A DNA stretch of 64,000 nucleotides from a bacterium. GTDB taxonomy: Bacteria > Joyebacterota > Joyebacteria > Joyebacterales > Joyebacteraceae. How positions within the stretch are numbered: position 1 is the first letter of the stretch; each line of letters begins with the position of its first letter. Positions 7,023 to 14,959 of the stretch are shown here, one piece after another. The stretch covers positions 62,001-126,000 of the forward strand of contig JALGZK010000005.1 of the NCBI GenBank assembly GCA_025774935.1, read 5' to 3'. The translations under genes and the position numbers were made by a program. The notes under the pieces were generated by a model. It was not told the DNA's origin. It saw only the letters and a list, made by a program, of their open reading frames with translations, and searched no databases.

Positions 7023-9149
7023 TTATCGAACGATCGCGAATCTGCCCATCTCGGTGGCCGTCGCGTCGGTCGCCCCCTCGCCGTAGCAGCGAAGGCGGTA
7101 GACGTAGAAGCCGCTCGCGAGCTCGGACGCGCTGCCGGTGAAGTCCTCCCAGGGGATGGTGTTCCACCCGGCGTTCGTGCCCTCGTTGTCCTCCTCAGAG
7201 CCGGAGGGGCTTCTGTACTTGGTGCAGGTTCCGAGCGCCTGGCCCGTCACGTCGTAGACGTCGAGCACGGCGGACTCCGACTCCCGCGACAGCTCGTAGC
7301 GGAAGTTGAGCTCGTCCATCGCGTTCGCCGGGTTCGGGTACGTGAAGTGGTTCAGCACGAAGAGGCTCGGGGCGTTCACGCGGACGACGACCGACGCCTC
7401 GTTGTCCGAGAGCGTCAGCTCGTCGGTCCCCTCGGCGATGACGCGGGCGGTCACGACGTGATCCCCCACGTCGCTCTCGCCGAACTCCCAGTCGAACTCG
7501 TGGGTCACGACCTCTCCCCCGCCCATCACGCGCTCCTCCTCGAAGCTCGAGAGGAGCTCGCCCTCGTCCGGTTCGCCGTCCCAGACCTCGAGCACGAGGT
7601 CGACCGACTCCTCCGGCCCGAAGACGTGGACGTCGACCCTGACGGTCGTCTCGCCGGTCGTGATGAGATCGTCCGGCGTGAACCGGAAGTCCTCGGGGAA
7701 GACCGCGAGGTTGATGAGCGAGTCGGGGTCCAGGAGGCGGGCGGTCGCTCCCGCGACCATCTTCGCGACGTTCGTGACCTGCGACGGCGAGACGTTCTCG
7801 AACGTGTCGCAGACGGTGTGGTAGCACGGGAACCTGTCGCGCGGGTTCCAGTTCTCGATCGCCACCAGCGCGTCGTAGCCCGCGATCCAGAACGGGGCGT
7901 GGTCGCTGTACGCGAGGGCCCTGTCGATCCGGTGGGCGTAGAAGTCATCGAACTGGGGAGCGTACACGGTCTCGGCCGTGTCGACGAGCCAGTCCGCGAG
8001 CCAGCGGGTCCCCTTGTTGGTGACGATGTGGCTCGTGTCGGGGTACGCCGCGTCGAGCTTGTAGCCGATCATGTCGACGTTGATGACCCCGTAGATGGTG
8101 TCTCCCCGCGCCACGGCGGAGTCGACGAAGGCGTTGCTTCCGTAGAGGCCCTGCTCCTCGGCGTCGAAGAGAACGAAGTGGAGATCGAACGCGAACTCGA
8201 CGTCCGCCAGAACACGGGCGGCCTCGAGGACGGTCGCCACACCGGTGCCGTTGTCATTCGCACCCGGCGCCGGGTTGTCGCACCACCACAGCGGATCGCC
8301 CTCGAATTCCGGAGTGCTCACCGCCGTGGCGTCGTAGTGACCGCAGATGATGTAGTAGCCGCCAAGGCGTCCCGAACCCGGGAGGACCCCGACGATGTTC
8401 TGCATCGTGTACGGCTCGATCAGCTGCGTCGTGTCGCCGCAGACGAACCCGTTCAGTTCGAAGTTCTGGGTGTCGACGACGGCGCCTGCCGGCAGGTATG
8501 CGTCGAGCGCGTCCATCAGATAGGGCACGATCTCGGTCCGCTGTTCCGACCGGTAGGCGTAGCGCCCCCTGAGCTCGCCGTCGGGGTACTCGCTCAGTCG
8601 CTCGACGTGCGCCATCAGGGAGTCAGTCGATACCGCTTCGATTACGTCGTCGACGAGCCCCCGAACGCGGCGCTCGTCGCGCTCCATCGCGACCCTCAGC
8701 GGAGGCGGCGGCGTGTCGTCGAACCAGGAGGCAACGGCGACGGACGCCGGAAGCGGATACGCCATGAACGACGCGCGCCGGATCTCGAAGGCCGCGCCCG
8801 GGGACGCGCCGACGAGAACGGCGCCGTCGGGCTCGATCCACAGGACCTCGCCCGCGCGGGCGAGCTCGTCCAGGCCCGCCGCGGGGTAGCAGAGGTAGAG
8901 GTCCTCCCAGCGTCCCAGCTCGACGACCCGCTCGACGATGCGACCGCGCGCCCGAAGCTCGCCGCCGAGCCTCGCGTCGCCCTCGATGAGCGCCTCCGAT
9001 GTGCCGATGTGGCGCACGACGACCCCCTCCGCCTCGAGGGAGACGAGGGAGCCCGCGTCCGAGTACGCGATCGAGTAGACCACCTGCGCGGCCGCCGGAG
9101 CGACGGGGAGCGTGAGACACAGCGCAGCCACCACGATCGGGGTCTTCAT
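7023..9149 (-). CDS. Secreted M28-family zinc peptidase with C-terminal sorting-like domain
   Basis: This is a probable extracytoplasmic metallo-aminopeptidase. A signal peptide (1-21, cleavage after PAAA) leads into a pro-region and a catalytic domain carrying the M28 metal set: His271 (GHYDA), Asp299 (NDNGTG), Glu331-Glu332 (AEEQG), Asp359 (NVDMIG) and His444 in PCYHTVCDT. A CARDB-like beta domain follows (about 490-600), then a C-terminal FlgD-Ig/T9SS-like module with YPNPANAMDELNF and a final FYVYRLR strand. That module usually marks proteins for export or surface attachment in FCB-type bacteria. At 708 residues it is complete. No secretion machinery is visible in the window. Confidence 0.88.
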   Translation of the reverse strand: MKTPIVVAALCLTLPVAPAAAQVVYSIAYSDAGSLVSLEAEGVVVRHIGTSEALIEGDARLGGELRARGRIVERVVELGRWEDLYLCYPAAGLDELARAGEVLWIEPDGAVLVGASPGAAFEIRRASFMAYPLPASVAVASWFDDTPPPPLRVAMERDERRVRGLVDDVIEAVSTDSLMAHVERLSEYPDGELRGRYAYRSEQRTEIVPYLMDALDAYLPAGAVVDTQNFELNGFVCGDTTQLIEPYTMQNIVGVLPGSGRLGGYYIICGHYDATAVSTPEFEGDPLWWCDNPAPGANDNGTGVATVLEAARVLADVEFAFDLHFVLFDAEEQGLYGSNAFVDSAVARGDTIYGVINVDMIGYKLDAAYPDTSHIVTNKGTRWLADWLVDTAETVYAPQFDDFYAHRIDRALAYSDHAPFWIAGYDALVAIENWNPRDRFPCYHTVCDTFENVSPSQVTNVAKMVAGATARLLDPDSLINLAVFPEDFRFTPDDLITTGETTVRVDVHVFGPEESVDLVLEVWDGEPDEGELLSSFEEERVMGGGEVVTHEFDWEFGESDVGDHVVTARVIAEGTDELTLSDNEASVVVRVNAPSLFVLNHFTYPNPANAMDELNFRYELSRESESAVLDVYDVTGQALGTCTKYRSPSGSEEDNEGTNAGWNTIPWEDFTGSASELASGFYVYRLRCYGEGATDATATEMGRFAIVR

Positions 9150-9221
9150 GCCTGCCTCCTGGGTTTCCGGAACGCGCTCGTCTCGCGAGCGCGGCCGGCA
9201 CGCCGGAGCCTGATGGGTGCG

Positions 9222-9246
9222 GGCCGGCGGCGCATCGCCGCCGGCC
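9222..9246 (-). terminator. Perfect 11-bp hairpin downstream of tRNA-Arg
   Basis: An 11-bp perfect inverted repeat with a 3-nt loop (arms 9222-9232 and 9236-9246) lies just past the tRNA-Arg 3' end and before the M28 peptidase gene. It could stop or slow transcription of the dxs-to-tRNA operon or protect the tRNA precursor end. There is no U-tract, so intrinsic termination is uncertain. Confidence 0.45.
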
Positions 9247-9256
9247 GCCCCGTCAG

Positions 9257-9333
9257 TGGTACGCCCGAGAGGATTCGAACCTCCGACACCTGGAACCGGA
9301 ATCCAGTGCTCTATCCAACTGAGCTACGGGCGC
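9257..9333 (-). tRNA. tRNA-Arg (anticodon CCG)
   Basis: A full cloverleaf is readable: acceptor GCGCCCG pairs with CGGGCGT (first pair G-U), D arm GCTC/GAGC, anticodon stem CTGGA/TCCAG around loop TTCCGGT, and T arm with TTCGAAT. The anticodon CCG reads arginine CGG codons, frequent in this GC-rich sequence. The CCA end is encoded. The first 23 nt lie inside the 3' end of the upstream DUF362 gene, so RNase processing of a shared transcript is implied. Confidence 0.93.
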
Positions 9334-10477
9334 TTTCGTCGATCTCTATCAGAGTGTAGTCCCGGGTTCCGACACCGAGCTCTTCACCGTACCTGAGCTG
9401 CACGGAGGGGTCAACATCGGGGTGAAGGTCCCGGAACTTGTCTCCTCCGCTGCGGTAGCCGTCGCTCAGGCTGCTGTTCCTGGTCGCTGGCGCCTCGTTC
9501 ACGAGGTCGTACGAGGCCTGGTCGATCGCGATCGGGTCGAGCGAGACAAGGACGCCCACGTCCTCGACGATCGGCACCTTCGGCGTTCCGTAGCAGTCAC
9601 AGAGCGGATGGACGTCCGTGACGAAGTTCACGTACCCTATCCGCCCGCGCTTCGCGTCCGAGATGGCCTTCACGTATTCTACCATCTTCTTCTGGAAGAC
9701 GTCAGTGCTTTCGTCCCAGCGGATCCCCACGGCCTTCTCGGGACACACGGCGATGCACTCTCCGCAGCCGATGCACTTCTCCGGGTCGATCTCCGCGGCC
9801 TCGGTCACGCGGATCGCGTCGACCGGGCACCACGACGCGCACGTCCCGCACGCGATGCAGTTCGTACGCACGTAGGGCTTCGTGGTCGAGTGCATCTCGA
9901 GCTTCCCGGACCGCGAGGCCCCGCCCATCCCCAGGTTCTTGATCGCCCCTCCAAAGCCCGAGAGCTCGTGCCCCTTGAAATGACTGACGGAGAGGATGCT
10001 GTCCGTCTTCACCAGCTCCGCGCCGAAAGCGGCCTCCTTGAGCATCCCGCCCGAGACGGGGAGCTTCGTCTCCGCCGTTCCCCGGAGCCCGTCGGCGATC
10101 AGCACTGGAGCGGCGACGGCCGAGAACGTGAAGCCGTGCTCGAGCGCCGTCCTCAGGTGCTGCACCGAATCGCTCCTGCTCCCCCGATAGAGAGTGTTCG
10201 TGTCGGTCAGGAAGGGCCTCGTGCCCCTCTTCGCGAGCCACGCGACGATGCGGCGAACGAAACGCGGCTTCACGTGACCCGTCTCGACGCTCTCTCCGAA
10301 GTGCATCTTGACGGCCACCGTCTCGGCGGTCGATGCGATATCTCCGACGCCGCTCCTGTCGAGCAGCAGGTCGAGCCTGGCCGCGATCTCGTCGGTCCCG
10401 CCGTCGTACAGGCGGAGCAGGAAGACCTTGCTTCTCGGCGGACCCTCTCCCACGATTCCCTCCCCCGTTCCTCGCAT
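9311..10477 (-). CDS. DUF362 domain protein with two [4Fe-4S] ferredoxin motifs
   Basis: The 388-residue protein has a DUF362 fold (residues about 15-200 and 270-360) split by a bacterial ferredoxin insert with two C-x2-C-x2-C-x3-C clusters: CIACGTCASWC-P and CIGCGECIAVC-P, giving two predicted [4Fe-4S] centres. Motifs such as HFKGHELSGFGGAIKNLGMG are typical of the family. The function of DUF362 ferredoxins is largely unknown; electron transfer is likely. There is no signal peptide, so it is probably cytoplasmic. pgsA ends 5 bp upstream. The stop codon lies inside the D-arm of tRNA-Arg, an unusual overlap. Confidence 0.85.
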   Translation of the reverse strand: MRGTGEGIVGEGPPRSKVFLLRLYDGGTDEIAARLDLLLDRSGVGDIASTAETVAVKMHFGESVETGHVKPRFVRRIVAWLAKRGTRPFLTDTNTLYRGSRSDSVQHLRTALEHGFTFSAVAAPVLIADGLRGTAETKLPVSGGMLKEAAFGAELVKTDSILSVSHFKGHELSGFGGAIKNLGMGGASRSGKLEMHSTTKPYVRTNCIACGTCASWCPVDAIRVTEAAEIDPEKCIGCGECIAVCPEKAVGIRWDESTDVFQKKMVEYVKAISDAKRGRIGYVNFVTDVHPLCDCYGTPKVPIVEDVGVLVSLDPIAIDQASYDLVNEAPATRNSSLSDGYRSGGDKFRDLHPDVDPSVQLRYGEELGVGTRDYTLIEIDESARSSVG

Positions 10478-10482
10478 CGACC

Positions 10483-11046
10483 TCAGGAGTTCGCGAGCCG
10501 CGCCGCCGCGACTGCTCGGCGCGCCTCGACTGCGTAGATGATGCCCGAGGCGACCGCGAGCGTCACGCCCGCGATCATGAGCGGCACCTCGAGCGGGGCG
10601 AAGTCGGCCACGTACGCGACCAGCATCGCCGACAGCACGACGAACCCGATCTTCCCCACGCGGTTCGCGGCGAGAACGGCGGGGAGTCTCCTCGAGACCA
10701 CGACCGCGCCGACGAGCCCCGCCACGTCACGCACGACGAACAGCACCACAGCGCCCACAGGGAACTCTCCCCTGGCGGCGAGGAAGATCAGCACCGAGTC
10801 TATCGCTATCTTGTCCGCGACCGGGTCGAGGACCTTTCCGAGATCCGTGACTCTCCCGGTCCTCCGCGCGAGGTACCCGTCGAGACCGTCGCTCGCCAGC
10901 ATGATCAGAATGACGACGAGCGCCGCGAGACGCCGCTCGGACGCGAGGAGGCTCAGGGCCACCGGCACGAGAGCGATCCTGGCAAGCGTCACCAGGTTCG
11001 GAGGCGTCAACAGGTCGCGCGCCGAGAAGCGCCCTTCCCCCCTCAT
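10483..11046 (-). CDS. pgsA: CDP-alcohol phosphatidyltransferase, PgsA-like
   Basis: It probably makes phosphatidylglycerol phosphate from CDP-diacylglycerol and glycerol-3-phosphate in the inner membrane. The 187 residues have several hydrophobic helices and the full family signature D-x2-D-G-x2-A-R-x8-G-x3-D-x3-D, seen as DGLDGYLARR followed by G-K-V-L-D-P-V-A-D (about residues 53-79). The N-terminal PNLVTLARI is also typical of PgsA. Length matches the family. It lies 3 bp after nadK, in the dxs-nadK-pgsA-DUF362 run. Another CDP-alcohol transferase specificity cannot be excluded. Confidence 0.8.
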   Translation of the reverse strand: MRGEGRFSARDLLTPPNLVTLARIALVPVALSLLASERRLAALVVILIMLASDGLDGYLARRTGRVTDLGKVLDPVADKIAIDSVLIFLAARGEFPVGAVVLFVVRDVAGLVGAVVVSRRLPAVLAANRVGKIGFVVLSAMLVAYVADFAPLEVPLMIAGVTLAVASGIIYAVEARRAVAAARLANS

Positions 11047-11049
11047 CCC

Positions 11050-11916
11050 CTACCTTTCTCTCACCCGGCCGGCCCACCGCATCTTCCTGCGGAGGATCTC
11101 GTAGTACGAGTGCTCCGCGATCTCGACGAGCCTCGCCCTGGTGTCGGCGGTCCTCACGACGACCACGTCCTCCTGGCCGATCCCGAAGACCTTGTGGCCG
11201 TCGGCCGTCACGATCGTCGCGTCGTCGCTCGAGAGCATCTGGATCTCGATCTCGACGGTCGGCGGAACCACGAGCGGCCTCAGGCTCAGCGTGTGCGGGC
11301 AGATCGGCGCGAGGATGATCGCCTCGACGTTCGGCGCCACGACCGGACCTCCGGCCGAGAGGGCGTGCGCGGTGGAGCCGGTCGGCGTCGCCAGGATGAG
11401 TCCGTCCGCGGCGTATCGCGTCACGAGCTCGCCGTCGACGCGCGCCTCGAACGACAGCATCCTGGACTCCGCGGCCTTGGTGATCACGACGTCGTTCAGC
11501 GCCACGTCGGTCCCGTCGCGCCCGGAGAGCCCTACGGAGAGCATCATCCGGTCGCTCACCGGGAGCTCGGCCGGATCGAGGGCCGCGAGGACGGTCCCGA
11601 GCTCGTCCCCCGCGATCTGCGTGAGGAAGCCCAGGCTCCCCATGTTCACCCCGAAGATCGGCGTCTCGCGCCCGCCGGCGGCGACCTCGCGTGCGGCGAA
11701 GAGAAGAGCCCCGTCGCCGCCGAACGCGAAGATGAGGTCGGCGCGCGCGACTACCTCGCTCGACGGAACGCACCTTACCGACGAGGGTGCGGCGTCGCGG
11801 TTCCGGTCATCGACGATGAGCTCGAGCGCCTGGCTCTCGCACCAGTCCGCCACGAGCTCGATGGCCCCTCCTATCCCCTCCTTCAGGGGATTGGCCAGGA
11901 TGCCGACGCTCTTCAT
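11050..11916 (-). CDS. nadK: NAD kinase
   Basis: NAD kinase phosphorylates NAD+ to NADP+ using ATP or polyphosphate. The 288-residue protein has the catalytic GGDG loop (FAFGGDGALL, about 64-73), the NE/D motif equivalent ALNDVVI and the substrate-binding segment ATPTGSTAHALSAGGP. Length and motif order match bacterial PpnK. The ATG at 11916 has an excellent AGGAGG about 7 nt upstream. It lies 14 bp after dxs, so NADP+ supply for isoprenoid synthesis is co-expressed with that pathway. Confidence 0.93.
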   Translation of the reverse strand: MKSVGILANPLKEGIGGAIELVADWCESQALELIVDDRNRDAAPSSVRCVPSSEVVARADLIFAFGGDGALLFAAREVAAGGRETPIFGVNMGSLGFLTQIAGDELGTVLAALDPAELPVSDRMMLSVGLSGRDGTDVALNDVVITKAAESRMLSFEARVDGELVTRYAADGLILATPTGSTAHALSAGGPVVAPNVEAIILAPICPHTLSLRPLVVPPTVEIEIQMLSSDDATIVTADGHKVFGIGQEDVVVVRTADTRARLVEIAEHSYYEILRRKMRWAGRVRER

Positions 11917-11930
11917 GCCGGGTACCTCCT

Positions 11931-13820
11931 CTAGCGACCGCGCTTCCCCTCGTGAAGGGCGCGCGCCGCGGCAACGATGTCGCTCTGCGCGAGACAGCAG
12001 TCCTCGAGCAGCCTCCCCCGCGAGCCGTGCGTGACGAACTCGTCCGGGAGCGCCATGATCCTCGTCGCGACGTCGTGGATGCCCTCGGCCTGCAGAAGCT
12101 CGAGGACGGCCGCCCCGAACCCGCCCGCTGCCACGTTCTCCTCGACGGTCACGACCTTCTTCGTCGTTGCCGCCTCCTCAAGGATGAGTTCCCGGTCCAG
12201 GGGCTTCACGAAGCGCGCGTTGACGACGGACGCCGACACGCCCTCGCGCTCGAGCTCCTCCGCCGCGAGCTCCGCAGGGTGCACCATCGAACCGATGGCG
12301 ATGAGGCTGACGTCGGTCCCGGCCCTGAGCCGCTCGCCCTTCCCGATGGGGATCGGCGGCGGGTCGAAGTCCATCCGGACGCCCAACCCGGCGCCCCTCG
12401 GGTATCTGACGGCGATCGGGCCCTCGTCGTGCTCGATCGCGGTGCGCACCATCGAGCCGAGCTCGTTCTCGTCTTTCGGCGACATGAGGATCAGGTTGGG
12501 AACGGCCCTCAGGAATGACAGGTCGAAGACGCCGTGGTGCGTCGGTCCGTCGTCACCCACCACCCCGCCGCGGTCGATCATGAACCTGACCGGCAGGTTC
12601 TGGAGGCAGACATCGTGGATGATCTGGTCGTAGGCGCGCTGGATGAACGACGAGTAGATGGCGACGACTGGCTTTACGCCGCTCGCGGCGAGCCCCGCCG
12701 CGAACGTCACGGCGTGCTGCTCCGCGATGCCGACGTCGAAGAACCGGTCCGGGTAGTGTTTGGCGAAGTGCACGAGCCCCGTGCCGGCCGGCATCGCGGC
12801 CGTCACCGCGACGATCTCCTCGTCGTCCTCGGCGAGCGTGACGAGGGTCCGGCCGAACGCCTCGGTGTAGGAGACGGCGGTCGGCTTCTTCTTGAGTGTG
12901 CCGGTCGTCTTGTCGAACGCCCCGATCCCGTGGAACCGGGAGGCGTCCTCCTCGGCGGGCGCGAAGCCCTTCCCCTTCGTCGTGATCACGTGGACGAGGA
13001 GTGGCCCCTCGGTGTGTTTGAGGCGCTCGAAGGCGTGGACGAGCAGCTCGACATCGTGACCGTCGAGCGGTCCGAAGTACTTGAACCCGAGTTCCTCGAA
13101 GAGGATGCCGGGCACGAAGATGCCGCGGATGCCCTCGAGGGCTCGGCTCGTCAGTTCGCGCGCCCGCTCTCCGACGGCCGGGATCTTCCCCATGATGTCC
13201 CAGACCTCGGACTCGAGCCGCTGGTAGGTCGGCGCGGTGAGCATCCTCGTGAGGTACTGCGAGAGCGCGCCCACGTTCTTCGAGATCGACATGCGGTTGT
13301 CGTTCACGACGACCATGAGGTTCTTCTTGAGGTGTCCCGCCTGGTTCAGGCCCTCGAAGGCGAGCCCGGCGGTCAGCGACCCGTCGCCGATCACGGCGAT
13401 CACCCGGAAGTCCTTCTCGAGGAGGTCCCGGGCGCTGGCCATGCCGAGCGCGGCGGAGATCGACGTGCTCGCGTGGCCGGTGTTGAAGGCGTCGTGCGGG
13501 CTCTCTTCCCTGCGGGGGAACCCGGCGATGCCGCCGTACTGGCGGATGGTCTCGAACGAGTCCCTGCGGCCCGTGACGAGCTTGTGCGCGTAGCTCTGGT
13601 GGCCGACGTCCCAGACGATCCTGTCGGCGGGCGAGTCGAAGACGCGATGCAGAGCGAGCGTGAGCTCTACGACGCCCAGGCTCGGCGCCAGGTGCCCGCC
13701 GTACTTCGACACCACCCGTACGATCTCCTCGCGCAGCTCCTCGGCGAGTTCCGGAAGCTGCTCGAGCTCGAGCGCCTTCACGTCCTCGGGGGAGTCGATC
13801 GTGTCGAGAATCCGTCCCAT
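11931..13820 (-). CDS. dxs: 1-deoxy-D-xylulose-5-phosphate synthase
   Basis: The first enzyme of the non-mevalonate isoprenoid pathway condenses pyruvate and glyceraldehyde 3-phosphate using thiamine diphosphate. The 629 residues show the transketolase-like order: ThDP/Mg motif GDGSLTAG...N (about 151-175), GPLDGHD, the pyrimidine domain with the catalytic Glu in DVGIAEQHAV, DRGGVVGDDGPTHHG, and a C-terminal transketolase domain. ispA lies 7 bp upstream, and xseB and xseA precede it, the widespread xseAB-ispA-dxs operon. Confidence 0.96.
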   Translation of the reverse strand: MGRILDTIDSPEDVKALELEQLPELAEELREEIVRVVSKYGGHLAPSLGVVELTLALHRVFDSPADRIVWDVGHQSYAHKLVTGRRDSFETIRQYGGIAGFPRREESPHDAFNTGHASTSISAALGMASARDLLEKDFRVIAVIGDGSLTAGLAFEGLNQAGHLKKNLMVVVNDNRMSISKNVGALSQYLTRMLTAPTYQRLESEVWDIMGKIPAVGERARELTSRALEGIRGIFVPGILFEELGFKYFGPLDGHDVELLVHAFERLKHTEGPLLVHVITTKGKGFAPAEEDASRFHGIGAFDKTTGTLKKKPTAVSYTEAFGRTLVTLAEDDEEIVAVTAAMPAGTGLVHFAKHYPDRFFDVGIAEQHAVTFAAGLAASGVKPVVAIYSSFIQRAYDQIIHDVCLQNLPVRFMIDRGGVVGDDGPTHHGVFDLSFLRAVPNLILMSPKDENELGSMVRTAIEHDEGPIAVRYPRGAGLGVRMDFDPPPIPIGKGERLRAGTDVSLIAIGSMVHPAELAAEELEREGVSASVVNARFVKPLDRELILEEAATTKKVVTVEENVAAGGFGAAVLELLQAEGIHDVATRIMALPDEFVTHGSRGRLLEDCCLAQSDIVAAARALHEGKRGR

Positions 13821-13827
13821 CGTATCC

Positions 13828-14712
13828 TCAGTTCCGCCTGTCCACTATGAACCGCGCGATCTCCCGGAGCGGCCACGCCTCGTCACCGAACGGCGCGAGA
13901 GCCGCGATCGCCTCGTCGACGAGATCGCGCGCCCGGGCCTCCGCGGCGTCGATCCCGACGACTCCCGGGTACGTGAGCTTGCCCTTCCCGCGGTCCTTCC
14001 CGACGGCCTTCCCCATCTCCTCGGCCGTGCCGCGCTCGTCGAGGAGGTCGTCCGCGATCTGGAACGAGAGTCCCACGGCCCCACCGTACGCGCGGAGCGC
14101 CGCGAGCGTCTCGTCGCCGGCCCCCGCCGCGAGCGCGCCGATTGCGACCGCCGCCTCGATCGGGAGCGCCGTCTTCCGCCTGTGGATGAACGACACTCCC
14201 TCCAGCGTGGGCTCGGCGCACTCCCCCTCCATGTCGGCGACCTGTCCGCCCACCATCCCGGACGGGCCGTTCGCCCGCGCGAGCTCCCGCGCGATCGCGA
14301 CGCGGCGTTCCGGCGGGAGCGTCTCCTCGCGCGCCACCACGTCGAACGCGAGGGTAAGGAGACCGTCTCCTGCGAGGATTGCGGTCGCCTCTCCGTACAC
14401 CTTGTGGCAGGTCGGGCGTCCGCGCCTCAGGTCGTCGTCGTCCATCGCCGGTAGGTCGTCGTGGATGAGCGAGTACGTGTGCACGATCTCCGTGGCACAC
14501 GCCGGAGCCATGACTGCTTCTCCCTCGCCTCCCGCGATCTCGAACGCGGCGATCGCCAGGATCGGGCGGAGGCGCTTCCCTCCCGAGAAGACGCTGTATC
14601 GCATCGCTTCGTGGAGCGTCCCGGGGGGCGTGCCCGCAGGGGGCAGGAACCGGTCGAGCGCCCGCTCGACCGCCTCCCGCTTCCCCGCCAGGTACGACTC
14701 GAGCGACGTCAC
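13828..14712 (-). CDS. ispA: Polyprenyl (farnesyl/geranylgeranyl) diphosphate synthase
   Basis: This trans-prenyltransferase elongates DMAPP with IPP to C15 or C20. It has the first Asp-rich motif HDDLPAMDDDDLRRG (DDxxxxD form), the GGQ motif and the second motif FQIADDLLD, plus the N-terminal GGKRLRP. GTG at 14712 is chosen because it starts 4 bp after the xseB stop and gives 294 residues, the usual IspA length; an extension to 14751 would run through xseB. Chain length (C15 versus C20) cannot be fixed by eye. Confidence 0.92.
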   Translation of the reverse strand: MTSLESYLAGKREAVERALDRFLPPAGTPPGTLHEAMRYSVFSGGKRLRPILAIAAFEIAGGEGEAVMAPACATEIVHTYSLIHDDLPAMDDDDLRRGRPTCHKVYGEATAILAGDGLLTLAFDVVAREETLPPERRVAIARELARANGPSGMVGGQVADMEGECAEPTLEGVSFIHRRKTALPIEAAVAIGALAAGAGDETLAALRAYGGAVGLSFQIADDLLDERGTAEEMGKAVGKDRGKGKLTYPGVVGIDAAEARARDLVDEAIAALAPFGDEAWPLREIARFIVDRRN

Positions 14713-14716
14713 GCCG

Positions 14717-14959
14717 CTAGCTCTCCTCCTCGACGTCGTCGTCGAACCCATCGAGTGAGATCTGTCCTTCCTCGTCCTTCGAAAGCGTGAGGACGCGCTG
14801 TTGAGCCTTGTCGAGCACCTTGGTCAGCTTCTTCACGATCTTCATGCCCTCCTCGAAGGCCTCGAGCGACTCCTCGAGCCCGAGCTCGCTCTCCTCTAGC
14901 GTAGCGACAAGCTCCTCGAGACGGGCCATGTCGTCCTCGAACGTCTGCTTCTTGCTCAC
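14717..14959 (-). CDS. xseB: Exonuclease VII small subunit
   Basis: XseB is a short helical protein that wraps the catalytic XseA subunit of exonuclease VII, which degrades single-stranded DNA in both directions. The 80 residues show the family signature FEDDMARLEELVATLEESEL and LEESLEAFEEGM, followed by an acidic tail. It overlaps xseA by 4 nt and precedes ispA by 4 bp, so translation of all three is likely coupled. Confidence 0.93.
   Translation of the reverse strand: MSKKQTFEDDMARLEELVATLEESELGLEESLEAFEEGMKIVKKLTKVLDKAQQRVLTLSKDEEGQISLDGFDDDVEEES

Noticed and set aside
6528-9359. A 943-codon open frame on the plus strand opposite the M28 peptidase and fusion genes
   Set aside because: Its translation is Arg/Val/Asp/His-rich with no family motifs, and the opposite strand holds clear catalytic motifs and a signal peptide. 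It is a typical antisense shadow in GC-rich DNA.
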